64,000 bases of DNA, taken from Linanthus parryae (lineage: Eukaryota > Streptophyta > Magnoliopsida > Ericales > Polemoniaceae). The first letter of the stretch is position 1. Each line of letters opens with the position of its first letter. The position numbers and the translations under genes are program-made. The DNA lies in assembly GCA_023055425.1 (NCBI GenBank), contig JALGPY010000006.1, positions 75,142,435-75,206,434 of the forward strand. Direction: 5' to 3'. Of the stretch, positions 1 to 9,929 are shown in pieces. The notes under the pieces are model-generated. The model was not told the origin of the DNA. It did not search any database and saw only the letters and a list, made by a program, of their open reading frames with translations.

Positions 1-243
1 ATGCAAGTTACCATTTAACAAAGAAATAACTCAACTCCACCCCCAACTAAAATATCACATTTTCCTCAATGTGTTGGAACAATGGAAGAACAAGTAAATT
101 TAAGCAAGTGATAAAGGGATAGGGAGACCTCATACACATCTTTGGTCACCAAGCACCATCAATCCTCCATAAGCAACCTACAAAATAATTAACAGCAAAA
201 GAACTACAACTAATATTTACAAGGGTGATACTTTTGGTGAACA

Positions 244-1428
244 TTAGTTAGTATAGGTTGGGTCCATAAGAGAAATGGACTCAACCTTGGCATCAAAATT
301 TTCAACATATGGTTTCAATCTTTGGCCATTCACCTTTAAACTCTCCCCACTTTTGGGGTTCAAAATTTCAATGGTCCCATAAGGATATACATGCTTCACA
401 ATATATGGACCATTCCATTTTAATTTCAACTTTCCTCCAAAGAGTTTCATCATTGAGTTAAAGAGAAGAACTTTTTGATTAGACACAAAAGACTTAGGAA
501 CAATATGTTTATCATGATAAGCCTTTGTCCTTGCCTTAGAGATCCTAGTGTTCTCATAAGCCTCATTTCTAAGATCTTCTAACTCATTCAAGTTTAACTT
601 CCTTTCTTTCCCCGCTTTTGCAAGATAAAAATTCAAATATTTGATGGCCCAATAGGCCTTGTGGTCTAACTCCACCGGAAGATGGCATGCCTTTCCATAC
701 ACTAGTCTATACGGAGACACACCAATGGGAGTCTTGTAAGCGATATGGTAAGCCCAAAGAGAATCAACCAGCCTCAAAGACCAATCTTTGCGGTTTGGAT
801 TTACCGTTTTCTCCAAGAGCCTTTTAATTTCCCTATTAGAAACTTCGACTTTCCCACTAGTTTGCGGGTTGTATGGTGTGCAAACTTAATGCACAATTCC
901 ATACTTTTTCATGAGTCTCTCAAAAGGCATATTGCAAAGATGTCTCCCTTCATCGCTAATGATAGCTCGGGGCATGCCAAAATGAGATAAAATGTGGTGT
1001 TGAAGAAACTTGATCACAACTTTATGATCATTGGTTTTTGAAGGTATGGATTCAACCCACTTTAACACATAATCCACCTCCAAGAGTATATATAGGTTGC
1101 CAAAGGATGATGGGAATGGACCCATGAAGTCAATACCCCAACAATCAAATATTTCAATAACTAAAATGGGGTTCAAGGGCATCATATTTCTCTTCCCATT
1201 ATTTCCTCCCATCCTTTGGCACCTATCACATGCTTTGCCATAATGAAATGCATCACTAAAAAGAGTAGGCCAATATAAACCACTTTGCAAAATCTTGGCG
1301 GCGGTTTTTCTAGCCGAAAAATGGCCGCCACAAGCATACTCATGGAAAAATGAAAGAACACTATGAAACTCTTCATTTGGGATGGACCTTCTAACAATTT
1401 GATCCGGACAATATTTAAAAAAGGTCAT
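244..1428 (-). pseudogene. A1 integrase (pol C-terminus), broken
   Basis: Integrase of the Athila element, which joins element cDNA to host DNA. The minus strand reads the HHCC zinc region (CGGHFS, CDRCQRMGG), then the core with [10 protein letters not shown] (first catalytic Asp), IISDEG (second Asp) and VEVSNREIK (Glu), then the conserved tail [18 protein letters not shown] and a GPYIVK motif. An in-frame TAA near 888 separates the core into two reading frames (886-1428 and 244-816). The closest relative in the window is the intact integrase of A3, which shares long stretches of identical wording. The copy is certainly dead. Confidence 0.85.
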
Positions 1429-1514
1429 CCCAAACGAAATTCCGGCATTCTCTTACAAATCGCAACTTCTCTTGTCGTTTTAAATTTTCCGAAAAAATTC
1501 CACAAGCAAGATAA

Positions 1515-2810
1515 TTAGCAATATCGGCAAACCAAGGAACATTTAAAAAGGGCAAAGAGATGCTCATCCGGAAATGTCTCAACAATAGGCAAGGAGATTT
1601 TTTGCTTAGGAATGTCAATGATAGACAAGTGATCCGCCAAAAAAAATTCCACACCTCGTTTATCATTGATTTCAATATAAAACTCTTGAAGCAAAAGTAC
1701 CCAACGGATTAAACGAGGTTTGGAATCTTTTTTTGTGGAAAGGTATTTCAAGGCGGCATGGTCGGTGTAGACAAGCACTTTTGAACCAAGCAAGTATGGC
1801 CTAAATTTTTCAATACCAAATACCATGGCCAAAAGCTCTTTTTCCGTAGTGGAATAATTTAACTGAGCATCGTTCAAAGTTTTACTTGCATAGTAGATAA
1901 CATGTGGTATCTTATCGTCACCTCTTTGACCCAAAACGGCCCCAACCACATGGTCACTAGCATCACACATGATTTCAAAAGGAAGAGTCCATTTGGGTGG
2001 TTGCATGATAGAGGTCGTTACCAATAAATCCTTCAACTTTTCAAAGGCCTATTGGCATGCACTAGACCACTCAAATGAATTTTCCTTTTGAAGGAGATTG
2101 CTCAAGGGCTTAGCAAGTGAGCTAAACTTTTTGATAAATCTCCTATAAAATTCGGCATGACCTAGGAAAGATCTAACATCCGTAACAAATTTAGGAGGTG
2201 GAAGATTATAAATCACATCTACTTTAGTCTTGTCTACACCAATACCATGAGAGGAAATAACATGACCCAAAACAATTCCTTGCCTAACCATAAAGTGGCA
2301 TGTTTCCCAATTCAAGACTAAATTCTACTATTCACATCTTCTCAAAATCATCTCAAGATTTCTAATACAAGTATCAAAATGAGTTTCCATGCACCGAAAA
2401 ATCATCCATAACAACTTCCATGCATTTTTCTGCCATGTCCGAAATATTCTTAACATGCAACGTTGAAAGGTAGTCGAGGCATTACGCAAATCAAATGTCA
2501 TCCTCCTATAGGAAAATGTTCCAAATGGATAAGTGTATGTGGTTTTATCTTGGTCATTTGGATCTATGGAAATTTGATTATAACTCGATAAGCCATCTAA
2601 AAAACAATAAAAATTATGGCCGGCTAAACTTTCTAACATTTGGTCTATGAATGGAAGGGGAAAGTTTTGCTTCCTAGTGAAGGCATTTAATTTTCTATAA
2701 TCAATGCACATCCGCCACTTAGTAGGAAATCTTGTGGTCACAAGCTCACCCTTCTCATTTTCAATAACGGCGACCCCCTCTTGTTTAGGGACCACTTGGG
2801 TAGGACACAT
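1515..2810 (-). pseudogene. A1 reverse transcriptase and RNase H, broken
   Basis: RT and RNase H of the minus-strand Athila element. Visible RT wording includes WRMCIDYRKLNAFTRK, FPLPFIDQMLE, FLDGLSSYNQI and YPFGTFSYRRMTF, followed by CHFMVRQGIVLGHVIS. RNase H wording includes [30 protein letters not shown] and [10 protein letters not shown]. The reading shifts between frames at about 2320-2400, where the FMDD catalytic region should lie and where I read a scrambled frame instead, and again at about 2040. It is a decayed relative of the A3 pol. Confidence 0.85.
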
Positions 2811-2819
2811 TTACTATCC

Positions 2820-3750
2820 GAGATGGGGTAAATTATACCCGCATATAACAACTTGAGAACTTCGGCTCCCGCAAACGTCTTGCATGTGAGGTTTTTACCT
2901 CCTTTGAGAGGTATCACCTCACTCCCACGCAACTCACGATCAACACTAGAATGCTCAGGAGTTAACTCAATGACTTGGTCAGGTTGCCCAAAGAGTCTCT
3001 CCCTTTCATCAAAGTCAAATTGTTCTTCCATAAGAAGAGATAAAAGGAGAGTGTTATCAACATACAAAAATTCCAATTCTTCTAAAGTGAGCTCACTTGA
3101 ATCTTTGGAACATGTAGCTAGAGTATAAACATCTTCAACACATGATTCTACCCAACTCACTTCCCAACATCATCATCATCTTGTGAGCTTGGGTGAATAC
3201 ATGCATTAAAAATATTAAGCTCTAACGTCATGTTCCCAAATGTAATATTTATCATACCACTCCTATAATTTATTATTGCATTAGATGTAGCAAGATTTTG
3301 TGTCCCTAAAATAATAGGAATGGATAATGTGCCACTAGCCAAAAGAGAGGTGTCTAAAACTATAAAATCCACCGGAAAATGGCATTGGTTCACTTGAACC
3401 AACACATCCTCAATGATTCCTCTAGGGACTCTAGTGGACCTATCCGCCAATTGGAGAGTCACTCTTGTGGGTTTCAATTTGCCCAACTACAAGTTCTCAT
3501 ACACCGAGTATGGAAGAAGGTTTAAACTTGCACCCAAATCTAACAAAGAATTATGAATTTTATAATCTCCAATAGTGCAAGTGATAGCAGGTGAACCCGG
3601 ATCTTTGTACTTGGGAGGGATATTATTTTGGAGAATTGAGCTCACTTTCTCGGTGAGAAAAGTCTTCTTCCTCACTTGAAGATTTCTCTTGAAGGTGCAA
3701 AGATCCTTGAGAAACTTGGCATAAGTCGGAATTTGCTTAATAGAATCCAA
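2820..3750 (-). pseudogene. A1 aspartic protease region, broken
   Basis: Retroviral-type aspartic protease of the Athila polyprotein. The catalytic motif appears as LLDLGASLNLLP near 3500-3540, and the flap and body follow as TRVTLQLADRSTRVPRGIIEDVLVQV and IPIILGTQNLATSNAIIN. A stop at the 3486/3487 junction and a frameshift near 3160 split the domain. The same order (DLGAS, then LADRS, then IIEDVLV, then LGRPFLA) is intact in A3. Confidence 0.85.
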
Positions 3751-4130
3751 GAGAGGGATGTTTATCTTGACATTTTGGAATGTCTAAAGGATATCTTGGT
3801 TGCTAGCTTTCTTGGTAAAGGCTAATAGTCTTGGGGAAATGGTGGAGGAACCTTAATTTCTTCCCTTTCTTCCACTACTTGTTTCCCCTTGTTAAGACTC
3901 CTCTTTGAATCTTGTGAGTCAACAACTCCCTCTTGGTCATAACTCTTCTCACACTCCTCTTATCCCTCATTTTCATTGGAATCCCCACTTGGAAGTCCAT
4001 TGTTTACAACCTTCCCACTTCTCAAAACGGTCATAGCCATAGCATGTTCCATATGGTTAAAGCTTTGGACCCTAGGGTTTTGTTGCGGTTGAGATGGGAA
4101 TTTTCCCTTCTCTTGAGAAAATATGGTAGA
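3751..4130 (-). pseudogene. A1 gag C-terminal segment
   Basis: The minus strand continues the gag-protease linker of A1, reading SSTIFSQEKGKFPSQPQQNPRV and TVLRSGKVV, wording typical of Athila gag C-termini. It is cut at 4130 by A2; the other half resumes at 11134 with matching GTAGA target-site copies. At least one stop or frameshift occurs before the protease (around 3780-3960). No separate function is expected. Confidence 0.75.
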
Positions 4131-4483
4131 TGATAACTCTCTATTAGAGTTATATTTCTTGTACATTTTATAACGTTTTGCGTATTTTTCGGGTTGATAA
4201 TCTTAGTTTTATACTACGAATAGAGAGAAATATAGCATGCGTGAGCGTTTGAACATAAATGTGTAATTCGGGCATTCCTTGTGTAATTTCGAGCTTTTAT
4301 TGTCATATTTGATCTTCCGGTATTTTTTTCGTGTTGTGCGTTTCAGGAACCGGAGGCTCTGGAATGTGCATTGGAGGTTGAATGAACTTCAGAAGGATGA
4401 GGAGGCTCAAGAACATGTTTGGAGTTGAATTCGTTGAAGCCAAGAGCAAGAAAAAGAAGAAAAATATGTTGAATTCCCCATAT

Positions 4484-4592
4484 TGGTAGTACGACCAGTC
4501 ATAGTGGTTGTACGAACACTTTTACTTAGCCAAAAAAAGGAAAAACAGCCTTCTGCTGGTCGTACGACCAGTCAAAGTGGTAGTACGACCAG
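4484..4592. repeat. A2 palindrome cluster, 5' LTR
   Basis: Four related near-palindromes: TGGTAGTACGACCA at 4484, TGGTTGTACGAACA at 4505, the perfect CTGGTCGTACGACCAG at 4556-4571, and TGGTAGTACGACCA at 4578. Members of each pair start exactly 21 bp apart (4484/4505 and 4557/4578). The cluster recurs in the 3' LTR at 9291-9399 and again at 9821-9929. Confidence 0.9.
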
Positions 4593-4806
4593 TCCCGCAA
4601 CCAGCACGCAAAAGTGTGGGTTCTAATCCAATTTTGAAGACTTTTTGGACAACAAGTGAGGGGAATTACTTACTAAATAACCTAGGAGCAGGGGAGAATG
4701 ATCAATCACGATCTTTGGGGAAAAGAAGATGCAAGGAGAAGGAGGAGGACGCAAGAGAGACGAAGACGAAGGCCAAATCCTCCATTGATGACCTAGAGTT
4801 TGAGTT

Positions 4807-4873
4807 TTTCTTCTTCTTCTTCTTCTTCTTCTTCTTCTTCTTCTTCTTCTTCTTCTTCTTCTTCTTCTTCTTC
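4807..4873 (+). repeat. (TTC)n microsatellite in A2 5' LTR
   Basis: About 22 uninterrupted TTC units. It recurs in the 3' LTR at about 9615-9665 and, much shorter, at 10138-10152. Apparent poly-phenylalanine reading frames over it are artefacts. Confidence 0.95.
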
Positions 4874-5844
4874 CTCCCTCAATATTTTAATGGAGAAACA
4901 ATCTTGTTTCGTTTGGTTGATTACAATAAGCTAAACTTCATTGCTAGGCTTCTCTAAAGAGCCTAGGGTTATGTAGATGATGAATTATTCCGGATTTTTA
5001 TTCTTTGTTTCATGCTTTTTGATTTCTTCTATTGAATGGATGTTAGTTCTTGAATCTTGTTAATGATCTTAGTACATTGACACGACTAAGATAGGAATTG
5101 ATAATCAATGAACTAGGGTTTGATCATAGGATGAATCATGCTTAAAGTTGATTAAGTTCTAAATCAGTTATTCATAATCTATGCTTAATTCTTAATGGGG
5201 ACGGTGTAATTAACCGGAACCGTTAGTTGGCTAGTGAAGTGCGCGACAGTGACTTTAACTAGCTAGAATGAGATATGAGCATCAATCCAGAATCACCGAG
5301 ACCGGGAGGAGAAGTGAGTAGGATTGGATAGTGTGGGTAGATTAGGTAGGATTATTAAAATGTTCCGTGAAACGGTGGACCGAAAGGACCCGTTATCGTG
5401 CCAGTAGATGACGTTCTAGAACGGATCGGCAGACAACATCAGACCGAGAAGAGATTATAGTAAACCGAGACGTAAAATGACAAGAGACCGACAGGAGATT
5501 TTCATAGCCTATTACTCGGCTTGATTAAGATATATTTAATGTGTTACTCAGATAATCCGGATATTGTCTACATCCCTAGGTGATCTAGAGATTTCCTAGT
5601 TTCTCCATCTTCGCTTCTTAAATATAAAAGTACAAAAATATTAGTTAGTTGTTATTTTAATTTAGTCGGTTGTTTGGGGGCGACAACTTATTTAATCAAA
5701 ATTCTTCCTCTTGTTACCGTACTCTAAATTAAAACTAATTGAATAATCTCGATTATGTCCTCGTGGGATCGATAACTCGGGGTTGAAATACCACCCCTAT
5801 ATTACTTGATCGTGCACTTGCGTTAAGAAATCGCGTCAAGTTTT

Positions 5845-5862
5845 TGGCGCCGTTTCCGGGGA
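5845..5862 (+). other. A2 primer-binding site (tRNA-Asp type)
   Basis: TGGCGCCGTTTCCGGGGA lies 7 bp after the 5' LTR. It differs by one base from the A3 site TGGCGCCGTTGCCGGGGA. Athila elements are known to prime from tRNA-Asp, whose 3' end is complementary to this word. Confidence 0.85.
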
Positions 5863-5987
5863 CACAGGTAGATCCTTTAGTTAGAAATTAGTTTAGAGTA
5901 CTTTTTTTAGTATAGTTTTATTCTGTTCTATTCTCTATGTATGTGCTTTAAGGGTTTCTTTTGAGTTTGTTTTCTCAGGACCACAGG

Positions 5988-6949
5988 ATGCAGGAGATTC
6001 TACTAAGCATGTGGAGCGAAGACTATTATTCGGGTCGCCCCTACTGTTTCTACTGCAGGGGTAACCATGAAGAAGAGTACGCATGCATATTTTGGTGCTA
6101 TCGATGCGGCACTTACCATGACAATAGGGACCCATGTGAAGTTCATCCACCACAGCTTCATCGGCACCAAGAAGACTCAGTAGCGAGTATGGCAGAACGG
6201 CGTAGTATTATGGAGGAAATCCAAGTGTGCTCCAATTTTTTTTCCATATATGCACAATTACCACAAGAGGATTCAGCAACAGGTAGGGAATACGTGAGGG
6301 AGATGATGGAGCGGATAAAGAAACGAGTAGAAAAACTGTCAACAGCAGGGAATCTAGTATTCAAGAGCCACAGGAGGAGACCTTGCCACATGACACTCAG
6401 CCTCATATTGAACCTTCATCATCACCACCACAAGTGGAAGAAGAGATACATGAGTCGAGCAAAGACTGCAGTGTCCAGGAACCATTGGTGGACTCTGTCG
6501 TTTATGAGGACGCAGACTCTGATTCAGACTGGGGTGGACATGTGTGCCCGAGATGGGAAGATCTGCCGAGTTGTGAGCCAAGACCGCAGGCGCCCTCACA
6601 TTGTTGGCATGAATTGGAAGACACTGGCATTGGAAGCCTGTGGTGTGCCGACGATGAAGCTGGTGAAACACTTGTGCTCAGTGATATTGAGGTAAAAGCC
6701 CCAACTCTGATTATTGATGAATTATCCATATCCTATGTCACGCAAGTCTGCGACGAGATGGAAAAATTACTGTATGGGGATTCTTATGAAGAAGAACGTG
6801 ATGAGCAACTTCCACTATCTTGTTCTATGGCCGATTCTATTGATCATCCATATGCCATAGTCAAGGAGTGTGAAGTCAACAAGTGTGGGGGTGTGGATGA
6901 ATTGCATGGGTCATTTGATGATCATCTACCACCAACGAGGTATTACTAG
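5988..6949 (+). pseudogene. A2 internal gene: tandem zinc-knuckle-like protein with acidic C-terminal half, frameshifted
   Basis: From the ATG at 5988 the frame reads through two successive motifs of the same pattern C-x2-C-x3-H-x5-C (CFYCRGNHEEEYAC and CYRCGTYHDNRDPC), then a helical stretch with EYVREMMERIKKRVEK. Near 6340-6360 the coding sense moves to another frame, which continues with an acidic, Cys/Trp-bearing tail (EEEIHESS, EDADSDSDWGG) and stops at 6949. The whole would be about 320 residues. I recognise no gag, protease or polymerase domain. The double knuckle suggests nucleic-acid binding by analogy with retroviral nucleocapsid, but the spacing differs from the usual C-x2-C-x4-H-x4-C. 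A splice-acceptor-like TTTTCTCAGG lies just upstream (5970-5979). Confidence 0.6.
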
Positions 6950-7163
6950 GATGAATTTATGTAGAGCAACACATTTGAGCCCAGTGTTACTTGGTGGAAG
7001 ATGATAAAGAAGATAAATTGCAAGATGAAAAGAGTTAGCTTTCACAACAGTCCACCATCGCCAGAGCACAGGGGTGATCTTGAGAAAAGTCTTATCGAGA
7101 AAATATGGTGAAAGAAGAAAAAGTGGAGGGATAAAGCTGGATCCACTATCCTTTTTGGTTCAG

Positions 7164-7224
7164 GTAACAGGTCGGGCCGTCGACCTTAAATTACAAGCGC
7201 TCCTTACGAGGCAACCCAATGTAG
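7164..7224 (+). other. A2 copy of the conserved post-ORF1 motif block
   Basis: GTAACAGGTCGGGCCGTCGA, then ACAAGCGCT and GAGGCAACCCAA, match the block at 22214-22276 in A3 with few changes. In both elements it follows the first coding unit. In A3 the last part can fold (GTTGGG...CCCAAC); in A2 that stem is broken. Confidence 0.8.
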
Positions 7225-7889
7225 AGTAGGATGCTATTTATTTTTGTTTTTTTTTTCTTTTAGTTCTCCATATATGATTTTGAGGGGTGAGATAGATTTG
7301 TGTTAATTCTTCCAATCAGTGTGTAGGGACACATGTACAGAAGATGCATCGGGTTCCCCTTCATGATGCGCGCAATAGAGAATGTTGAGTAGGCGCATCG
7401 GAATCCGGACGTGAGGTGAGACTTTTCCGAAACTGTCAACGGTCCACACTTCTTGTTGTAGTTTAGCGGACACGGTGCCCATGTAGTTCCAGGCACCACT
7501 GATATCTCTAACTCTCTCTGTTCTACGTTTGAGCGCTAATTGTTGAAATCCACCGCCTACACATTTAATCAAGGATACCTCCTTTTTGATCTCTAAATTC
7601 GTTGTGGACAACGAATCTCTCAAGTGTGGGGGGTTTGTGTATAATTTTGCTAGCCATGTTTTGTCCTTGATTAGCCTTGTTACATGTAGTATATGTTGTA
7701 TTGTGTATTGTGGTTACTGTAGAGTGGTGTTTTAGTGTCGTATTGTGTTAGTTTTTAAATTTCTGCATTGTTTACTTTATTCAGTCCCCTACCCAAAACG
7801 TGTTGTTAATCGAGTTGACCAAAAGCATATAGAGTTAGAAAAAGTGAAAAAACCATAAAAATTAAAAAAATTTGAATTGGGAAATTGAT
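7225..7889 (+). other. A2 non-coding internal stretch
   Basis: About 660 bp with no reading frame I can assign. It carries a T-rich tract at 7241-7260 and short open frames only. A stretch on the minus strand (about 7300-7620) is open for 106 codons but matches nothing I know, so I leave it uncalled. Confidence 0.5.
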
Positions 7890-8740
7890 AAAGCTTGAAA
7901 CCAGAGAGAGTTCAGTGAAAAAGTCTCAGTGAATAGGAAGCACCGTAAGAGGGAAAACCTTGATTTTTAGTATTCTGCGCATCTGTTTTACGAAAGGAAG
8001 TCCCGGGTATTCAGGTAAAAGTGGAAAGTAGTCAAGGAAATAACTTTAGTTCCTATAGTGTGCTAGGAGGATTTGGTCTTTGGGGTAGTTGACTAGTCTG
8101 TTTTCAGTGGAAACTTGTGGTCTCATGAAATCTGGGGTGGACCTTCGTGTAGAGTTGGTTTCATGTGGTACATTGCCTTAGCCTAAGTGAAGTTAGGGAG
8201 TGTACACCACCATCCCTTACGACGGTCTCCGGAGCTAACCGAAAAAGCCCACAGTTAGTTGCTCTAAATGCACGGCTGAAAATAAAAATAAGAGAATGAA
8301 AAATAAAAGAAATCAAAATCATCTCTTGGACTAGATACGGTGAACAGCCTAATGTGCCCCCGTTCACGCGGGGAATTTTTATTCAATCCAATTAGAGTGT
8401 CTAAGGAAAATTAAAGTCAATCCGTATTACACGAAGTTGTGTCTCACGTCACTGGGACAATTTGTATTCAATGCAATAACGGCTAAGAGGGTCTGAAAAC
8501 CTCATATGACTTGGCGACGAAAGACTTCCATAGGACTAAGGGTGGCTACACCCTCTGAGCTAAAGGACGTGCCCGGATCTTGGTTGATTTTGGTGGATGT
8601 TTGGGGACCCCTTAGTGATCTTGTGCGTAGGGTCATTATATTTTCAATTTCTTGTTGCGGTTGTGAGAATTGCAAAAGATACTTGTGAGAGCTTGATGAT
8701 TTTGGTTAGTGATAGCGAGATTGCCCATCTCATATCAAAA
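7890..8740 (+). ncRNA. A2 copy of conserved Athila 3' non-coding region
   Basis: This block aligns over most of its length with 25280-26150 of A3. Shared words include AGGAAGCACCGTA, CCCGGGTATTCAGG, AATCTGGGGTGGACCTTCGT, ACACCACCATCCCTTA, AAGAGGGTCTGAAAACCTCA and TTTGGTGGATGTTTGGGGA. No reading frame is conserved between the copies. A hairpin at 8358-8373 (CCCCGT-TCAC-GCGGGG) corresponds to TTCCAT-TCAC-ATGGAA in A3. Calling it a functional RNA is inference from conservation and compensatory change. Confidence 0.6.
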
Positions 8741-8920
8741 AGAAAAAAAAAAATTGCGTTGTTAATTCTTGCATTGTTTAAAATCGAGTTGCATTGTGTA
8801 TAGTCATGTAGATTGAATTGGGTGTGTGTGTTGTTTGTGTCACATGGCTAGTGGAGTTGTATGCAATTTGGTGGATTGAAAACGTAGTGTGAAGATTTAT
8901 TTCGCTCGGGATGCGCAAAA

Positions 8921-8937
8921 GGGTAGTGTGGGGAATT
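8921..8937 (+). other. A2 polypurine tract
   Basis: GGGTAGTGTGGGGAATT directly precedes the 3' LTR and parallels AAGTGTGGGGGTATTT in A3. It would prime plus-strand DNA synthesis. Confidence 0.75.
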
Positions 8938-9290
8938 TGATAACTCTCAATTAGAGTTATATTTCTTGTACATTTTGTAATGGTTTGCGTATTTTCCGGG
9001 TTGATAATCTTAGTTTTATACTACGAATAGAGAGAAATATAGCATGCGTGAGCGTTTGAGCATAAATGTGTAATTCGGGCATTCCTTGTGTAATTTCGAG
9101 CTTTTATTTTCACATTTAATCTTCCGATATTTATTTCGTGTTGTGCGTTTCAGGAACCGGAGGCTCGGGAATGTGCATTGGAGGTGGAATGAACTTGGGA
9201 AGGATGAGGAGGCTCAAGAACATGTTTGGAGTTGAATTCGTTGAAGCCAAGAGCAAGAAAAAGAAGAAAAATATGTTGAATTCCCCATAT

Positions 9291-9399
9291 TGGTAGTACG
9301 ACCAGTCATAGTGGTTGTACGAACACTTTTACTAAGCCAAAAAAAGGAAAAACACCCTTCTGCTGGTCGTACGACCAGTCAAAGTGGTAGTACGACCAG
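9291..9399. repeat. A2 palindrome cluster, 3' LTR, first copy
   Basis: Same arrangement as 4484-4592: near-palindromes at 9291 and 9312, perfect CTGGTCGTACGACCAG at 9363-9378, and another at 9385. Pairs are spaced 21 bp. Confidence 0.9.
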
Positions 9400-9820
9400 T
9401 CCCGCAACCAGCACGCAAAAGTGTGGGTTCTAATCCAATTTTGAAGACTTTTTGGACAACAAGTGAGGGGAATTACTTACTAAATAACCTAGGAGCAGGG
9501 GAGAATGATCAATCACGATCTTTGGGGAAAAGAAGATGCAAGGAGAAGGAGGAGGACGCAAGAGAGACGAAGACGAAGGCCAAATCCTCCATTGATGACC
9601 TAGAGTTTGAGTTTTTCTTCTTCTTCTTCTTCTTCTTCTTCTTCTTCTTCTTCTTCTTCTTCTTCCTCCCTCAATATTTTAATGGAGAAACAATCTTGTT
9701 TCGTTTGGTTGATTACAATAAGCTAAACTTCATTGCTAGGCTTCTCTAAAGAGCCTAGGGTTATGTAGATGATGAATTATTCCGGATTACAAGAAGACAA
9801 ATATGCTGAATTCCCCAGAC

Positions 9821-9929
9821 TGGTAGTACGACCAATCATAGTGGTCGTACGACCACTTTTTCTTGGCAAAAAAAAGGAAAAACACTCTTCTGCTGGTCGT
9901 ACGACCAGTCAAAGTGGTAGTACGACCAG
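9821..9929. repeat. A2 palindrome cluster, 3' LTR, duplicated copy
   Basis: TGGTAGTACGACCA at 9821, a perfect TGGTCGTACGACCA at 9842, perfect CTGGTCGTACGACCAG at 9893-9908 and TGGTAGTACGACCA at 9915. Spacing within pairs is again 21 bp, although surrounding bases have changed. Confidence 0.9.

Larger units (their letters stand above)
4131..5838 (+). repeat. A2 5' LTR (1708 bp)
   Basis: Starts TGATAACTCTCTATTAG and ends GAAATCGCGTCA just before the PBS. It matches 8938-11128 apart from point changes and an extra duplicated block in the 3' copy. It contains a cluster of palindromes (4484-4592), a (TTC)n tract (about 4807-4873) and, in its second half, repeated GACCGAGAGGA-like words. Confidence 0.93.

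Noticed and set aside
4508..4957. 149-codon protein with a long poly-phenylalanine run (also at 9384-9749 and 9863-10210)
   Set aside because: It lies inside an LTR and the run is only the (TTC)n microsatellite; frame and length differ among the copies.
6158..6729. Minus-strand frames opposite the A2 gene
   Set aside because: Overlap the plus-strand zinc-knuckle frame, which has clear Cys/His spacing; the minus frames have no motif.
7303..7623. 106-codon minus-strand frame in A2
   Set aside because: Could not be tied to any family or to a counterpart in A3; left as non-coding.
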